Assembly (NCBI GenBank): GCA_027622715.1
Contig: JAQBYN010000013.1
Span: 16,750 to 80,749 of the forward strand
DNA length: 64,000 nucleotides
Source: Pseudomonadota bacterium
Lineage (GTDB): Bacteria > Pseudomonadota > Alphaproteobacteria > SHVP01
Direction of reading: 5' to 3'
Below are positions 39,801-48,900 of this stretch, piece by piece (the stretch's first letter is position 1; each line of letters opens with the position of its first letter). Below the pieces are notes generated by a model. The model saw only the letters and a program-made list of their open reading frames with translations, made no database searches and had not been told where the DNA came from. Position numbers and translations under genes: made by a program.

Positions 39801-40292
39801 AAGTTGGCCGGCTGCGTTGAGGGCCGCCAGGAACGCACATCGTCGCGTGGGAACAAGTTTGCATTCATCCAACTATCCGACGCCAGTGGCGCGTTTGAAG
39901 CGACCGTATTCTCAGAGACCCTGTCGGCGCATCGCGACCTACTGGAAATCGGACAAAAAGTCCTGCTGGCCGTCGACGCCAAACTTGACGAAGGCCAGAT
40001 CCGTTTAACCACCCAGGGCGTTCAGCGATTGGATGATGCCGCTGTTCAGAGTGACGTAGGACTTGAGATATTTCTCAAACCTGAAGCAGCCAAGAACCCC
40101 AAGGTCATCGCCGAATTGCATGCCCACCTTGGCCCGGCGGCGAGCGGCAAGGGCAGGGTGTGCCTCCACATGTTTCTTGAGGATCAGCTGCGCGAGGTCG
40201 ACATTGATTTGCCCGGAGGATTCCGAATTACGCCCGAGGTTCGCGCCGAACTGGCCCACGTTTCAGGCGTGGCGCGGCTACAGGAAATCTAG
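36822..40292 (+). CDS. dnaE: DNA polymerase III subunit alpha
   Basis: An 1156-residue replicative polymerase of the DnaE1 type. The N-terminal PHP domain opens FVHLHVHTAFSLSEGAL. The polymerase core has the nucleotide motif GPGRGSGAGSV, and the catalytic aspartates Asp408 and Asp410 in MPDFDIDF, matching E. coli Asp401 and Asp403. A helix-hairpin-helix, an OB domain (KLAGCVEGRQERTSSRGNKF) and a C-terminal tau-binding region follow. It lies after proS-lolC-lolD, an order found in many alphaproteobacteria, 32 bases beyond lolD. Confidence 0.97.
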   Translation: MTPPKFVHLHVHTAFSLSEGALRIKALVDLCRRFKMPAVAMTDTGNLFGALEFSLASANAGVQPIIGTSLAVDFSTESHDARRQEPRRIVLLAQNDVGYGNLLKLSSKSFLGSPAGESPQVDAKTLALHADGLIALTGGPDGPLGHLLEAGQTDHAEDIVCRLVAMFPDRIYAEVQRHGLGREQRIETALIELAYKHDIPLVATNEAYFADAAMFEAHDALLCVAGGNYVSQSDRRQLTPEHRFKSADEMVMLFKDLPEAIKNTLVIAQRCAVMSPVREPILPAFSGDGDEAEILKRQSGEGLRLRLEQAVFTQTMSAGEREEKTAKYLEKLEFELKVIIGMGFAGYFLIVADFIRWAKERGIPVGPGRGSGAGSVTAWALTITDLDPLRFGLIFERFLNPDRVSMPDFDIDFCQERRDEVIEYVQDKYGRDRVAQIITFGTLQARAALRDVGRVLQLPYGLIDRICKMVPNNPANPVKLSEAVDNEPRIQHLRLNEDGVDKLLDIAIKLEGLYRHASTHAAGVVIGDRPLDELVPLYRDPRSDMPVTQFPMKYAEMSGLVKFDFLGLKTLTVIDRAQKMLAERDIDIDIAQIPLDDERSYEMLQRAESIGVFQFESSGMRDLLREAVPTNIEDLIALVALYRPGPMENIPKYVACKHGREKPEFLHETIEPVVGETYGVIIYQEQVMQIAQVFAGYTLGQADLLRRAMGKKIKEEMAAQRAVFVNGAVERGVDKGRAEYVFDLVDKFAGYGFNKAHSAGYALVAYQTAWLKANHPVEFFAASMGLELANTDKLNVFRKEVVRSGIELLAPDINKSGANFRVELHDGKGAVRYALAAVKNVGKQAMEAVVAERDANGPFLSLLDFAQRLDPQHVNKRQLENLARCGVFDSLNPNRAQVCAAADLIMRHASFAADERDSHQSSLFGGIATEASGLQLPNVAAWREMEVLHQEFEAIGFYLSAHPLDNYGVTLERLGVTRFADLEKRLNGETKRVKLAGCVEGRQERTSSRGNKFAFIQLSDASGAFEATVFSETLSAHRDLLEIGQKVLLAVDAKLDEGQIRLTTQGVQRLDDAAVQSDVGLEIFLKPEAAKNPKVIAELHAHLGPAASGKGRVCLHMFLEDQLREVDIDLPGGFRITPEVRAELAHVSGVARLQEI

Positions 40293-40301
40293 GCGGCACG
40301 T

Positions 40302-41594
40302 ATGACGTTTGCCCGCGATCCAGGATCGGTCGCGTCTTTGGTCGCCGACATGCAGCAAGGCAAGCTGGACCCGGTCGATCTCCTAGAAACCTACATTTCG
40401 CGTATCGATCAAGTCGATGTGGAGGTTCAGGCCTGGCGGGTCGTCGCTCACGATCGAGCCCTTGAAGACGCGAAGCGCCTGAAGGAAGGCGAAGATCCGG
40501 CCAAATTTGCTTTGTTCGGGCTACCCGTTGGGGTCAAAGACATAATTGATGTCGCTGGGGTCCCAACGAGGAACGGCAGCCCGCGGTGCGAGACCGCGCC
40601 CCCCGCGACTGCGGACGCGGTGGTTGTTGCAGATTTGCGGGCCGCAGGCGCAATCATTCTCGGCAAGACCCATACGACCGAATACGCGCACTTCGGCGGG
40701 CCCTATCCAACGCGCAACCCTCATGACCTCGCAAGAACGCCGGGCGGATCGAGTGCAGGATCCGGCGCCGCCGTAGCGGCGGGTATGGTTCCGGCAGCGC
40801 TGGGGACCCAAACCGCCGGCTCGGTCAATCGTCCTGCGGCCTATTGTGGTGTCGGCGCGTTCAAACCCAGCAGCCGAAGTCTATCGATCCATGGCGTGAC
40901 GTCGTTCTCGCCTCACTTCGACACGATTGGAACGTTCGGGCACCGGGCGCGCGACGCCGCCTATGTCTTCTGCGCGGTCGCGCCCCGGTTCCTCGCACCG
41001 GACTCGGGTGCGCCGGTCACCCGCCTCATAGCCCTCGATGATCCGATCTATGCCGCAGCCGAAACGAACCTAACCGCGAACTTCCGACAAACGCTTGCGA
41101 GGTTCGCCAGCACCGGTTTCCAGGTTGATCGCCAGAGCTCACCCGTCCCATTCGCTCAGTTTGTGGCAGACCACAAGACCATCAGCGAGTATGAACTCGG
41201 GCGAGGTCAAGGGCATCTCCTCGACCATGGGCCTGGTGTCGTCAACACCATCTTGATTGAGGCTATCGAGAGGGGTCTCGCCACGACGGAAACGACCTAC
41301 AAAAAGGCACGTCAGTCCCTCTTCGGGAATGCCCGGACGTTCTGGGCGAACTTCGGCCCCCACGACATTATTGTCGCGCCGGCCGTACCGGACGTTGCGC
41401 CCATCGGGCGGTCGACCGGCGACCCCCAGTTCATAACGCCGTTCACGGCGGTCGATGGCCCAATTGCGACGATCCCGACGCTCTGGTCTGCCGGTGGCCT
41501 GCCCGAATGCGTGTTAACCTGCGCTCAACCTGGGGCTGACCTATGGCTTGCCGCCCGGGTCCCCGCGCTCGAGGAGGCCATCCGCCAACTCTGA
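40302..41594 (+). CDS. amidase (amidase-signature family)
   Basis: A 430-residue amidase-signature enzyme distinct from the one at 2143. The triad is Lys79 (PVGVKDIIDVAG), Ser150 (RTPGGSSAGSGAAVA) and nucleophile Ser174 (LGTQTAGSVNRPAAYCG). The TQTAGS form and the shorter length suggest a GatA-like amidase that hydrolyses small amides; no gatB or gatC is nearby, so a role in tRNA amidation is unlikely. It starts 9 bases after dnaE and may share its transcript, but its presence between dnaE and rpsB looks like a lineage-specific insertion. Confidence 0.87.
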   Translation: MTFARDPGSVASLVADMQQGKLDPVDLLETYISRIDQVDVEVQAWRVVAHDRALEDAKRLKEGEDPAKFALFGLPVGVKDIIDVAGVPTRNGSPRCETAPPATADAVVVADLRAAGAIILGKTHTTEYAHFGGPYPTRNPHDLARTPGGSSAGSGAAVAAGMVPAALGTQTAGSVNRPAAYCGVGAFKPSSRSLSIHGVTSFSPHFDTIGTFGHRARDAAYVFCAVAPRFLAPDSGAPVTRLIALDDPIYAAAETNLTANFRQTLARFASTGFQVDRQSSPVPFAQFVADHKTISEYELGRGQGHLLDHGPGVVNTILIEAIERGLATTETTYKKARQSLFGNARTFWANFGPHDIIVAPAVPDVAPIGRSTGDPQFITPFTAVDGPIATIPTLWSAGGLPECVLTCAQPGADLWLAARVPALEEAIRQL

Positions 41595-41638
41595 GCGCAC
41601 TCAGGCGGTCCCGCACGGTGGAAATCTCCCGGACGATC

Positions 41639-41667
41639 TTGCTTTTTTGGCCAAATGTCGGTATCAA
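41639..41667 (+). promoter_or_regulatory. possible promoter of the rpsB-tsf operon
   Basis: TTGCTT at 41639-41644 and TATCAA at 41662-41667 are 17 bases apart in the 200-base gap before rpsB. They would leave a leader of about 120 bases, long enough for feedback control by S2, as known for rpsB in other bacteria. Confidence 0.35.
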
Positions 41668-41794
41668 GCGCGGCTTAACATAACCCCTCACGCAAGTTCG
41701 CGGTGTGGAGCAACTTACATAGCTCCCTGCCGCTCCGGTGTCCGGTTTTCGGCTGGGCTCATGACTTGCGGCGGCCTAACCGGAGAAGAAACCA

Positions 41795-42586
41795 ATGGCG
41801 CTCCCCACCTTTACTATGCGTCAGCTCCTTGAAGCTGGAGTCCATTTCGGCCACCAGACCAGGCGCTGGAACCCCAAAATGCAGCCGTACATCTTCGGCG
41901 AACGCAATGGGGTCCACATTCTCGACCTCCAGCAGACCGTGCCAATGCTCTACACCGCGATGCAGGCAGTGCGGGACGTTGCCGCCGGCGGCGGGCGCGT
42001 GCTGTTTGTCGGCACCAAGCGCCAGGCGTCAGAAGCTGTCCGGGATGCGGCCAAGCGCTGCGGTCAATATTACGTCGACCACAGGTGGCTCGGCGGCATG
42101 CTGACAAATTGGAAGACCATCTCGGTTTCAATCAAGCGTTTGCGCGAAATTGAGGGCCAACTGACGGAGGGCGAGACCGGCCTCACAAAGAAAGAAACCC
42201 TCAGCCTCCAACGCCGTCGTGACAAGCTCGAGCGGGCGCTTGGCGGCATCAAGGACATGGGTGGTCTGCCCGACATTCTCGTTGTGATCGACACAAACAA
42301 AGAAGAAATCGCCGTGGGCGAGGCGGTCAAACTCGGGATCCCCGTCGTCGCGACGCTCGATAGCAACTGCGATCCTGTGCATGTGACCTATCCGGTTCCC
42401 GGTAACGATGACGCCCTTCGCGCAATCAACCTGTACCTTGAGCTCATTTCGGGCTCTGTTTTGGATGGCATCCAGGTCGAGATGACGGCGCGTGGTGAAG
42501 ACATTGGCGCTGCAGTGGAGGCACCAATCGAGGAACTCCTCATCGCCGAGACCACCCCACCCGCGACGGCGGAAGTGCCCGCGTAG
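41795..42586 (+). CDS. rpsB: 30S ribosomal protein S2
   Basis: A 263-residue ribosomal protein of the small-subunit head/body junction. It begins [20 protein letters not shown], with the conserved [10 protein letters not shown] next, and has the [16 protein letters not shown] segment [18 protein letters not shown]. The acidic C-terminal tail ([20 protein letters not shown]) goes beyond the E. coli protein. An upstream GGAGAAGAAACC forms the ribosome-binding site. tsf follows after 60 AT-rich bases. It heads the long block that runs to lpxB. Confidence 0.97.
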   Translation: MALPTFTMRQLLEAGVHFGHQTRRWNPKMQPYIFGERNGVHILDLQQTVPMLYTAMQAVRDVAAGGGRVLFVGTKRQASEAVRDAAKRCGQYYVDHRWLGGMLTNWKTISVSIKRLREIEGQLTEGETGLTKKETLSLQRRRDKLERALGGIKDMGGLPDILVVIDTNKEEIAVGEAVKLGIPVVATLDSNCDPVHVTYPVPGNDDALRAINLYLELISGSVLDGIQVEMTARGEDIGAAVEAPIEELLIAETTPPATAEVPA

Positions 42587-42646
42587 GTTCAAAAAAATAA
42601 AGCAATAACATAGCTTTAAAGAGTCAACCTACTAGCGGAGATTAAG

Positions 42647-43573
42647 ATGGCAGAGATCACGGCAAAGCTTGTCAAGGACCTACGGGAACGCACCGGCGCT
42701 GGGATGATGGACTGTAAGAAGGCCCTCACCGAGTCCAACGGCGAGGTCGATGCCGCGGTCGATTGGCTACGAACCAAAGGTCTCGCGGCCGCGGCAAAGA
42801 AGGCCGGGCGCGTGGCCGCCGAGGGATTGATCGGGGTGGCAACCGGCCCCCAATCTGGTGCCATCATCGAGTTGAATGCGGAAACGGACTTCGTTGCCCG
42901 CAATGATGCCTTCCAGGGGCTGGTATCGACCGTTGCAAGGGTCGCCCTGGATAACGACGGCGATCTAGCGGCTGTCAAGGCAACACCTTTTCCTGATTCG
43001 CCACGCAACGTCGAGGACGAGATCACACACCTGATTGCGACGGTAGGGGAAAACATGGCTCTGCGTCGCACTCAAGCGGTCAAAGTGGGCAAGGGGGTGG
43101 TCAGCAGCTATGTCCACAATGCCCTCGCCCCAGGTCTTGGCCGCATTGGAGTCATCGTTGGGTTGGAATCGGAGGGCGATGCAACCAAGCTCGATGAAGT
43201 CGGCAAGCAGATCGCCATGCACGTCGCTGCGGCGGCGCCGCTCGCCGTGTCTCGGGAGCAATTGGACGCAAGCTATGTCGAGAAAGAGCGGAACGTCCTT
43301 ATCGAACAGGCCCGTGAATCCGGCAAACCCGACAACATCATCGAAAAGATGATCGAAGGGCGGCTCCGCAAGTACTTCGAAGAGGTCTGCCTCCTCGACC
43401 AGGTCTTTGTCATTGATGGGGAAACGCGGGTTTCCCAAGTCCTAGAGACAGCTGCCAAAGACTGCGGCGCGCCCGTCTCAATTTCGGCTTTTGTCCGGTT
43501 TCAACTGGGTGAAGGAATTGAGAAGGATACCAGCGACTTTGCCGCCGAAGTTGCCGCCACCGCCAACCGTTAA
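42647..43573 (+). CDS. tsf: elongation factor Ts
   Basis: A 308-residue nucleotide exchange factor that recycles EF-Tu from GDP to GTP. The N-terminal UBA-like domain is ITAKLVKDLRERTGAGMMDC. The exchange motif TDFVARND, whose Asp-Phe pair opens the EF-Tu nucleotide site, lies at about residues 80-87. The pair of core repeats (about 60-150 and 155-280) is complete. A ribosome-binding site (GCGGAGATTAAG) sits just before the ATG. It is co-transcribed with rpsB in nearly all bacteria. Confidence 0.97.
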   Translation: MAEITAKLVKDLRERTGAGMMDCKKALTESNGEVDAAVDWLRTKGLAAAAKKAGRVAAEGLIGVATGPQSGAIIELNAETDFVARNDAFQGLVSTVARVALDNDGDLAAVKATPFPDSPRNVEDEITHLIATVGENMALRRTQAVKVGKGVVSSYVHNALAPGLGRIGVIVGLESEGDATKLDEVGKQIAMHVAAAAPLAVSREQLDASYVEKERNVLIEQARESGKPDNIIEKMIEGRLRKYFEEVCLLDQVFVIDGETRVSQVLETAAKDCGAPVSISAFVRFQLGEGIEKDTSDFAAEVAATANR

Positions 43574-43721
43574 TCGGGCGCGAATCCTCGCAAACGGGCC
43601 CTTACCGTGTGTCTTGAGGTTTCTCCGCTACTAGATTTGGTGTATGTTTTGCCCCGTTGCGGCACTGTCGGCACCACGTCGGCGAGCCGTCGCAATCCTT
43701 CGCCATGAAGCGGTGCCATCC

Positions 43722-44492
43722 ATGAACGTCGCGCCCAAATACCGCCGTGTCCTACTGAAGATTTCGGGCGAGGCATTGATGGGCGATCAGCAATTCGGCA
43801 TCGACTGGAAGACCGTCCACCGGATCGCGGAAGAGGTCGAGGCGGTTCGCAAATTGGATGTCGAGGTCTGCCTCGTCATTGGCGCCGGGAACATCTTCCG
43901 CGGTGCAGCGGCCGCAAAAGAGGGAATGGAACGCGCCGGCGCTGACTACATGGGTATGTTGGCGACTGTCATCAACGCGCTCGCGATGCAGCATGCGCTT
44001 GAAGACCGCGGGGTCCCGTCGAGAGTGATGTCGGCCATCCCGATGCAGTCCGTCTGCGAGCCTTATATTCGGCGGCGCGGAATTCGGCATCTCGAGCGGG
44101 GCCGGGTTGTCATATTCGCTGCAGGGACCGGCAACCCGTATTTTACGACCGACACAGCCGCCGCCCTTCGTGCCGCCGAAATGGGTTGCGATGCACTCCT
44201 CAAAGGCACGCAAGTTGATGGTGTTTACACCGCCGACCCTCGGTTGGACCCCAATGCCAAGCGTTACGACTCGCTGTCCTATCTAGAGGTGTTGGCGAAA
44301 GATCTAAAAGTCATGGACGCTGCTGCGATAACGCTGGCGCGCGACAGCGACATCCCAATCTTGGTGCTTAACATTCACAAACCAGGCGCTTTCGCCTCGG
44401 TCGTTACCGGTGGAGGGCACAGCACACTTATTTGGAGCGGCGCTGAAACGGCCATTATCTCGGGAGGCAAAAATGTCCGAACCGGACCTTGA
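43722..44492 (+). CDS. pyrH: UMP kinase
   Basis: A 256-residue amino-acid-kinase-fold enzyme that phosphorylates UMP to UDP for pyrimidine synthesis. The N-terminal [15 protein letters not shown] holds the phosphate-binding Lys, then [11 protein letters not shown] and the C-terminal [20 protein letters not shown] chose the ATG at 43722, giving the usual N-terminus; an in-frame ATG at 43644 would add 26 residues without family similarity. The last 20 bases overlap frr. Confidence 0.96.
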   Translation: MNVAPKYRRVLLKISGEALMGDQQFGIDWKTVHRIAEEVEAVRKLDVEVCLVIGAGNIFRGAAAAKEGMERAGADYMGMLATVINALAMQHALEDRGVPSRVMSAIPMQSVCEPYIRRRGIRHLERGRVVIFAAGTGNPYFTTDTAAALRAAEMGCDALLKGTQVDGVYTADPRLDPNAKRYDSLSYLEVLAKDLKVMDAAAITLARDSDIPILVLNIHKPGAFASVVTGGGHSTLIWSGAETAIISGGKNVRTGP

Positions 44493-45030
44493 GAGTATTG
44501 AGCGCCGGATGCACGGTGCGCTCGATGTTCTGAAACAAGAATTTGGCGGTCTACGCACCGGTCGAGCTTCGGCATCGCTTCTGGAACCGATCAAAGTCGA
44601 CGCGTACGGGGCGGAAATGCCGCTCAATCAGGTTGGGACGATTAGTGTGCCTGAATCCCGCATGATCACCGTCCAAGTCTGGGATAAATCGATGGTGGCA
44701 TCCGTAGAGAAAGCCATCAGAAACGCCGGATTGGGCCTAAATCCGTCCCCGGACGGCCAGTTGGTCCGCGTCCCAATTCCGGAACTGAGCGAGGAACGCC
44801 GCCAAGAAATGGCCAAGATTGCCGGCAAGTATGCCGAACAGGCCAAAGTTTCGGTTCGCAACGTGCGACGCCACACCATGGACGAGCTTAAGCGCATGGA
44901 AAAGGACGGCGATCTGTCGGAGGACGACCACAAGATATATTCGGAAGAAGTTCAATCGATCACCGACAAAACCATCGCTGAGATCGACGACGTATATGCG
45001 CGGAAGCAAGCGGAGATCATCCAGGTCTGA
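44473..45030 (+). CDS. frr: ribosome recycling factor
   Basis: A 185-residue factor that, with EF-G, splits the post-termination ribosome. It has the normal two-domain length; the signature [22 protein letters not shown] (near residues 25-46) and the C-terminal helix [20 protein letters not shown] segment ([17 protein letters not shown]) are visible. I chose the ATG at 44473, preceded by GGGAGG, inside the end of pyrH. The stop overlaps the uppS start by one base. Confidence 0.97.
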   Translation: MSEPDLESIERRMHGALDVLKQEFGGLRTGRASASLLEPIKVDAYGAEMPLNQVGTISVPESRMITVQVWDKSMVASVEKAIRNAGLGLNPSPDGQLVRVPIPELSEERRQEMAKIAGKYAEQAKVSVRNVRRHTMDELKRMEKDGDLSEDDHKIYSEEVQSITDKTIAEIDDVYARKQAEIIQV

Positions 45031-45764
45031 TGGCACTTGCACCCGCATACGACGAGCCTTCCAACCCGCCGGTCCATGTTGCAATTATCATGGACGGTAA
45101 CGGTCGTTGGGCGAAGGCGCGCGGCCTGCCGCGTTTTGCCGGCCATCAGCGTGGCGCCGAGGCCGTGCGAGAGGCAGTAGAGGGCGCCAGCAGCCTCGGT
45201 ATTCGCTACCTGACGCTTTACGCGTTCTCGTCAGAAAATTGGAAGCGGCCGGAAACGGAGGTCAACGACCTCATGGGCCTTCTGCGCGTTTACGTCAATC
45301 GAGAGTTGGCCGATCTTCACCGGAACGATGTTCGGTTGCGCTTCATTGGCGACCACGCCGCCCTACCGAGCGACATACAGAACCTGATCACCGGCGCTCA
45401 AGATCGAACCCGTGATAACTCAGGTCTCAATCTGGTGATCGCACTCAACTATGGCGGCCACAACGAGATCGTCAACGCGTGCCGCGAACTCGCCAGCGAA
45501 GTTAAGGCTGGGCGCATCGAGCCAGGTGAGATCGATGAACTGGCATTCGCCGCCCATCTCAGTACCAACGGTATCCCCGATCCCGATCTTCTGATTCGCA
45601 CAAGTGGCGAGCAGCGCCTGAGCAATTTTTTGCCCTGGCAACTTGCCTATAGCGAGTTGGCATTTGTCGATACGCTTTGGCCTGATTTCACCCAAGAACA
45701 CCTCGCCAAGGCCGTTGCCGACTTCCAAAAACGCGAGCGCCGCTACGGCGCGACGACAGCCTAG
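45030..45764 (+). CDS. uppS: undecaprenyl diphosphate synthase
   Basis: A 244-residue cis-prenyltransferase that builds the C55 lipid carrier for peptidoglycan and other envelope polymers. The catalytic Asp22 lies in IIMDGNGRWAKARGLPRFAGH (residues 19-39), followed by the substrate loop YAFSSENWKRP and the C-terminal dimer motif LIRTSGEQRLSNFLPWQ. Its start overlaps the frr stop (TGATG). cdsA follows after 12 bases. Confidence 0.97.
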   Translation: MALAPAYDEPSNPPVHVAIIMDGNGRWAKARGLPRFAGHQRGAEAVREAVEGASSLGIRYLTLYAFSSENWKRPETEVNDLMGLLRVYVNRELADLHRNDVRLRFIGDHAALPSDIQNLITGAQDRTRDNSGLNLVIALNYGGHNEIVNACRELASEVKAGRIEPGEIDELAFAAHLSTNGIPDPDLLIRTSGEQRLSNFLPWQLAYSELAFVDTLWPDFTQEHLAKAVADFQKRERRYGATTA

Positions 45765-45776
45765 CGATTGATCTCA

Positions 45777-46583
45777 ATGCTTGGCGAGTCTATGCGGCTA
45801 CGAATTGCGTCTGCTCTGGTGCTTGCGCCGGTAGCGCTTGCCGCGGTCTATGCCGGCGGATGGTCCACGGTCACGCTTGTTGCGGTCGCAGCGATCCTTG
45901 CAGCGAACGAGTGGGATCGACTGGGTGGCGGATCCGGCCTCAGCGGCGCCATTGGGATCATGCACGCATTAGTAATTCTGGCGGCAGCAATCCTCGCCGG
46001 GTTCGGTCTTTATCCCGCTGCACTTGGGGGCATGGTCTTGGGCATGGCCATCGTTGGTGGTTTCGCAGCGTTGCGCGGCCAAACCGCGGTCTGGCCCGTG
46101 ACCGGCATCCTTTACCTCGTACTGCCGACGATTGCGCTGATCTGGATGCGCGGTGCGCAGACCGGTGTCGAAATGTTGGTCTGGCTGTTGGTCATCGTCT
46201 GGGCCACCGATATTGCCGCTTTGTTCGCCGGGAAGGCATTTGGTGGTCCGCAACTATGGCCAAGTATCAGTCCCAAAAAGACCTGGGCGGGTGCAATCGG
46301 CGGGCTGGTCGCTGCGGCAGCGGTCGGCGCCCTCACCGCCGCTCTAAGAGAAAAGGCGACACTGGGAATCATGATCCCATTAAGCGTCGGCCTCTCGGCA
46401 ATATCCCAAATTGGTGATCTCGCGGAATCTGCGGTCAAGCGCTACTACGGCGTGAAAGATACAGGTACCCTGATACCTGGACACGGCGGGATACTCGACC
46501 GCATCGACGGCCTGTTGCTCGCGTTACCCGCTGCTGCGGTCATTGCCATTTTGAATAAGGGAAGCGCGCTGATATGGCCCTAG
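45777..46583 (+). CDS. cdsA: phosphatidate cytidylyltransferase (CDP-diglyceride synthase)
   Basis: A 268-residue inner-membrane enzyme with about seven or eight helices that makes CDP-diacylglycerol, the precursor of all phospholipids. The C-terminal CdsA signature is present: SQIGDLAESAVKRYYGVKDTG followed by PGHGGILDRIDGLL (from about residue 205). I prefer the ATG at 45777; a TTG at 45768 and an ATG at 45792 are possible. It overlaps dxr by 10 bases. Confidence 0.94.
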   Translation: MLGESMRLRIASALVLAPVALAAVYAGGWSTVTLVAVAAILAANEWDRLGGGSGLSGAIGIMHALVILAAAILAGFGLYPAALGGMVLGMAIVGGFAALRGQTAVWPVTGILYLVLPTIALIWMRGAQTGVEMLVWLLVIVWATDIAALFAGKAFGGPQLWPSISPKKTWAGAIGGLVAAAAVGALTAALREKATLGIMIPLSVGLSAISQIGDLAESAVKRYYGVKDTGTLIPGHGGILDRIDGLLLALPAAAVIAILNKGSALIWP

Positions 46584-47764
46584 CCGAACCAAGACCGGTA
46601 ACGGCACCTCGGCGCGTGTCGATCCTCGGCTCAACGGGGTCCGTCGGTTGCAGCACGCTGGACCTCATCGCACGGAATCCCGGGGTATTTCAGGTCGAAG
46701 CGTTGACTGCCCATCGGAATGTCGCCGGTCTAGCAGCTCAAGCCCGTAAGTTCCGACCGGCGATCGTCGCCATTGCCGATCCATCTTGCTACGAAACGCT
46801 TCGCGATGCGCTCTCCGACACCGGCATCGAGGTTGCCGCCGGACCGAAGGCAGTCGTCGAGGCAGCATCGCGCCCAGCAGATTGGGTAATGGCCGCGATC
46901 GTGGGCGCCGCCGGATTGGCGCCGACACTTGCGGCGGCAAGACAGGGTGCAATCCTGGCGATTGCCAACAAGGAATGCCTTGTTAGCGCTGGCGATCTCT
47001 TTATGGCCGAAGCAGCGCGCCACGGCACAACGGTTCTGCCGGTGGATTCCGAACACAATGCGATCTTTCAGGTCTTTGATTTTGAGGGCAGGGATGCCAT
47101 CGAACGTATCATCCTCACCGCATCCGGCGGGCCGTTCCGCGACACACCGCTGGATCGTCTGGCCCACGTAACGCCGACCGAGGCTTTGGCGCATCCGAAT
47201 TGGGATATGGGGGCGAAAGTTTCGATCGATTCGGCGACCATGATGAACAAAGGGCTCGAACTGATTGAAGCCCACTATCTATTCGACATGGCGGAACCCG
47301 ACATAGAAGTACTTATCCATCCGCAATCCATCGTGCATAGCATGGTCGGTTACGCCGATGGATCGGTTCTCGCTCAACTCGGGACCCCGGACATGCGCAC
47401 GCCCATCGCCTACACCTTGGCTTGGCCGGAGCGGATGGACGCCCCAGCGGAAAGACTGGATCTAGCAAAAATCGGCACCCTGAGCTTTCAAAACCCCGAC
47501 TTTGATCGGTTTCCGGCTCTCCGCCTCGCGCGTGAGGCGCTACAAACCGGCAACGGTGCGACGACGATTCTCAACGCGGCAAACGAGGTCGCGGTGAAGG
47601 CGTTCTTGGAGGGCAGAGCAAAGTACCTGGATATCGTCGCGATAGTTGAGACCACGCTTGAAATCGTAGACCAAGCCCGGACGGCTTCGCTTGCTGATGT
47701 ACTGGCGTTGGACGCCGAGGCACGGCGCGTGGCTGAGCAATACCCGGGCGTGAGGGGGGCATAG
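46574..47764 (+). CDS. dxr: 1-deoxy-D-xylulose 5-phosphate reductoisomerase
   Basis: A 396-residue NADPH-dependent enzyme of the MEP pathway to isoprenoids. The N-terminal NADPH motif is VSILGSTGSVGCSTLDLI. The metal and substrate residues lie in VDSEHNAIFQ and in the later segment DMGAKVSIDSATMMNKGLEL. The C-terminal alpha-helical domain is complete. It supplies the precursors used by UppS, encoded two genes upstream. rseP begins 2 bases after the stop. Confidence 0.96.
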   Translation: MALAEPRPVTAPRRVSILGSTGSVGCSTLDLIARNPGVFQVEALTAHRNVAGLAAQARKFRPAIVAIADPSCYETLRDALSDTGIEVAAGPKAVVEAASRPADWVMAAIVGAAGLAPTLAAARQGAILAIANKECLVSAGDLFMAEAARHGTTVLPVDSEHNAIFQVFDFEGRDAIERIILTASGGPFRDTPLDRLAHVTPTEALAHPNWDMGAKVSIDSATMMNKGLELIEAHYLFDMAEPDIEVLIHPQSIVHSMVGYADGSVLAQLGTPDMRTPIAYTLAWPERMDAPAERLDLAKIGTLSFQNPDFDRFPALRLAREALQTGNGATTILNAANEVAVKAFLEGRAKYLDIVAIVETTLEIVDQARTASLADVLALDAEARRVAEQYPGVRGA

Positions 47765-47766
47765 GC

Positions 47767-48900
47767 ATGGACTTCATCGCCGAAGCCGCCCTGCGCATTT
47801 TTCCCTTCCTCGCGGTCATTACGATCGTGGTCTTTTTCCATGAGCTCGGCCACTTCCTGGTAGCACGGTGGAACGGCATCAGAGTCGAAGTTTTTTCGAT
47901 CGGATTCGGCGGCGAGATATTCGGTTGGCGCGATAAATACGGCACGCGGTGGCGAATCAGTTGGGTCCCTCTTGGCGGCTATGTGAAGTTCTTTGGGGAC
48001 GCTGGCGCGACCAGCGCGGAAGGCGATGGTCTGGATGAAATGACCGCCGCCGAGCGCGCGGTGAGTTTTCATCACAAGCGACTCTGGCAAAGGGCGTCCG
48101 TTGTGGTGGCCGGCCCGGTCGCCAACTTTATCCTAGCGATCATTGTGTTTGCCGTGATGTTTGCGACGGTCGGCCAACGTATTAGCGACCCCATCGTCGT
48201 CGAGGTCTCGGCGGGCGGCGCCGCGGCGGCAGCCGGATTCGAACAAGGCGATTTGGTCGCCACAATTGACGGTCGCGGGATATCCCGTTTCCAGGAGCTG
48301 CAGGCATACGTACAGCCCCGGCCCGGACAGGACATCCAGATCGGCGTTATTCGAGACGGTCAAACGGTAGACCTCATCGTCACACCGACCCCCACTGAGC
48401 GCGAGGTGTTCGGTAGCACGCAAACAATCGGGTTGATCGGTATAACCGGTCCCGGCGGCCAGTTTGAACGGCAGAGCCCAACGACATCGATTTGGCTCGG
48501 CGTCACAACCACGTTCGGCGTTGTCGAGACGACGTTAGTTTATTTGGCGGATGTGGTCACCGGCAACGCGAGTTCCGACCAGTTATCTGGCCCCATTGGG
48601 ATTGCCGTCGTGACGTCCGAAGTGGCGCGCGCCAGCGTCGTCGGATTAATCAATCTCGCAGCGGTCATTTCGGTGGCTCTTGGCCTGTTCAACTTGTTCC
48701 CAATCCCGCTGTTGGACGGTGGCCATCTCCTGTTTTACGGGGCCGAAGCACTCCGCGGAAAGCCTCTGAGCGATCGTGCCCAAGAATACGGCATGCGTTT
48801 TGGAATGCTTGTTGTGATTGCGATTTTCGTCCTCGCTACTTTTAACGACCTTAAGTATCGCCTCGACTTTTTTGGATTTGTCAGTGGTTTGTTCAGTTAA
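47767..48900 (+). CDS. rseP: site-2 intramembrane metalloprotease RseP
   Basis: A 377-residue membrane protease. The zinc motif is HELGH (His25, Glu26, His29) in the first helix, with the third metal ligand in FPIPLLDGGHLLFYG near the C-terminus. A single PDZ domain (about 125-205) is seen, where E. coli RseP has two. It probably cuts anti-sigma factors and remnant signal peptides in envelope stress control. It lies directly before bamA, as in most proteobacteria. Confidence 0.94.
   Translation: MDFIAEAALRIFPFLAVITIVVFFHELGHFLVARWNGIRVEVFSIGFGGEIFGWRDKYGTRWRISWVPLGGYVKFFGDAGATSAEGDGLDEMTAAERAVSFHHKRLWQRASVVVAGPVANFILAIIVFAVMFATVGQRISDPIVVEVSAGGAAAAAGFEQGDLVATIDGRGISRFQELQAYVQPRPGQDIQIGVIRDGQTVDLIVTPTPTEREVFGSTQTIGLIGITGPGGQFERQSPTTSIWLGVTTTFGVVETTLVYLADVVTGNASSDQLSGPIGIAVVTSEVARASVVGLINLAAVISVALGLFNLFPIPLLDGGHLLFYGAEALRGKPLSDRAQEYGMRFGMLVVIAIFVLATFNDLKYRLDFFGFVSGLFS

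Noticed and set aside
40302..41594. GatA subunit of tRNA-dependent amidotransferase
   Set aside because: No gatB or gatC nearby, and the motifs fit the broader amidase family; not enough to call GatA.
42590..42625. Terminator between rpsB and tsf
   Set aside because: AAAGC/GCTTT around a nine-base loop is too weak, and rpsB-tsf are normally co-transcribed.
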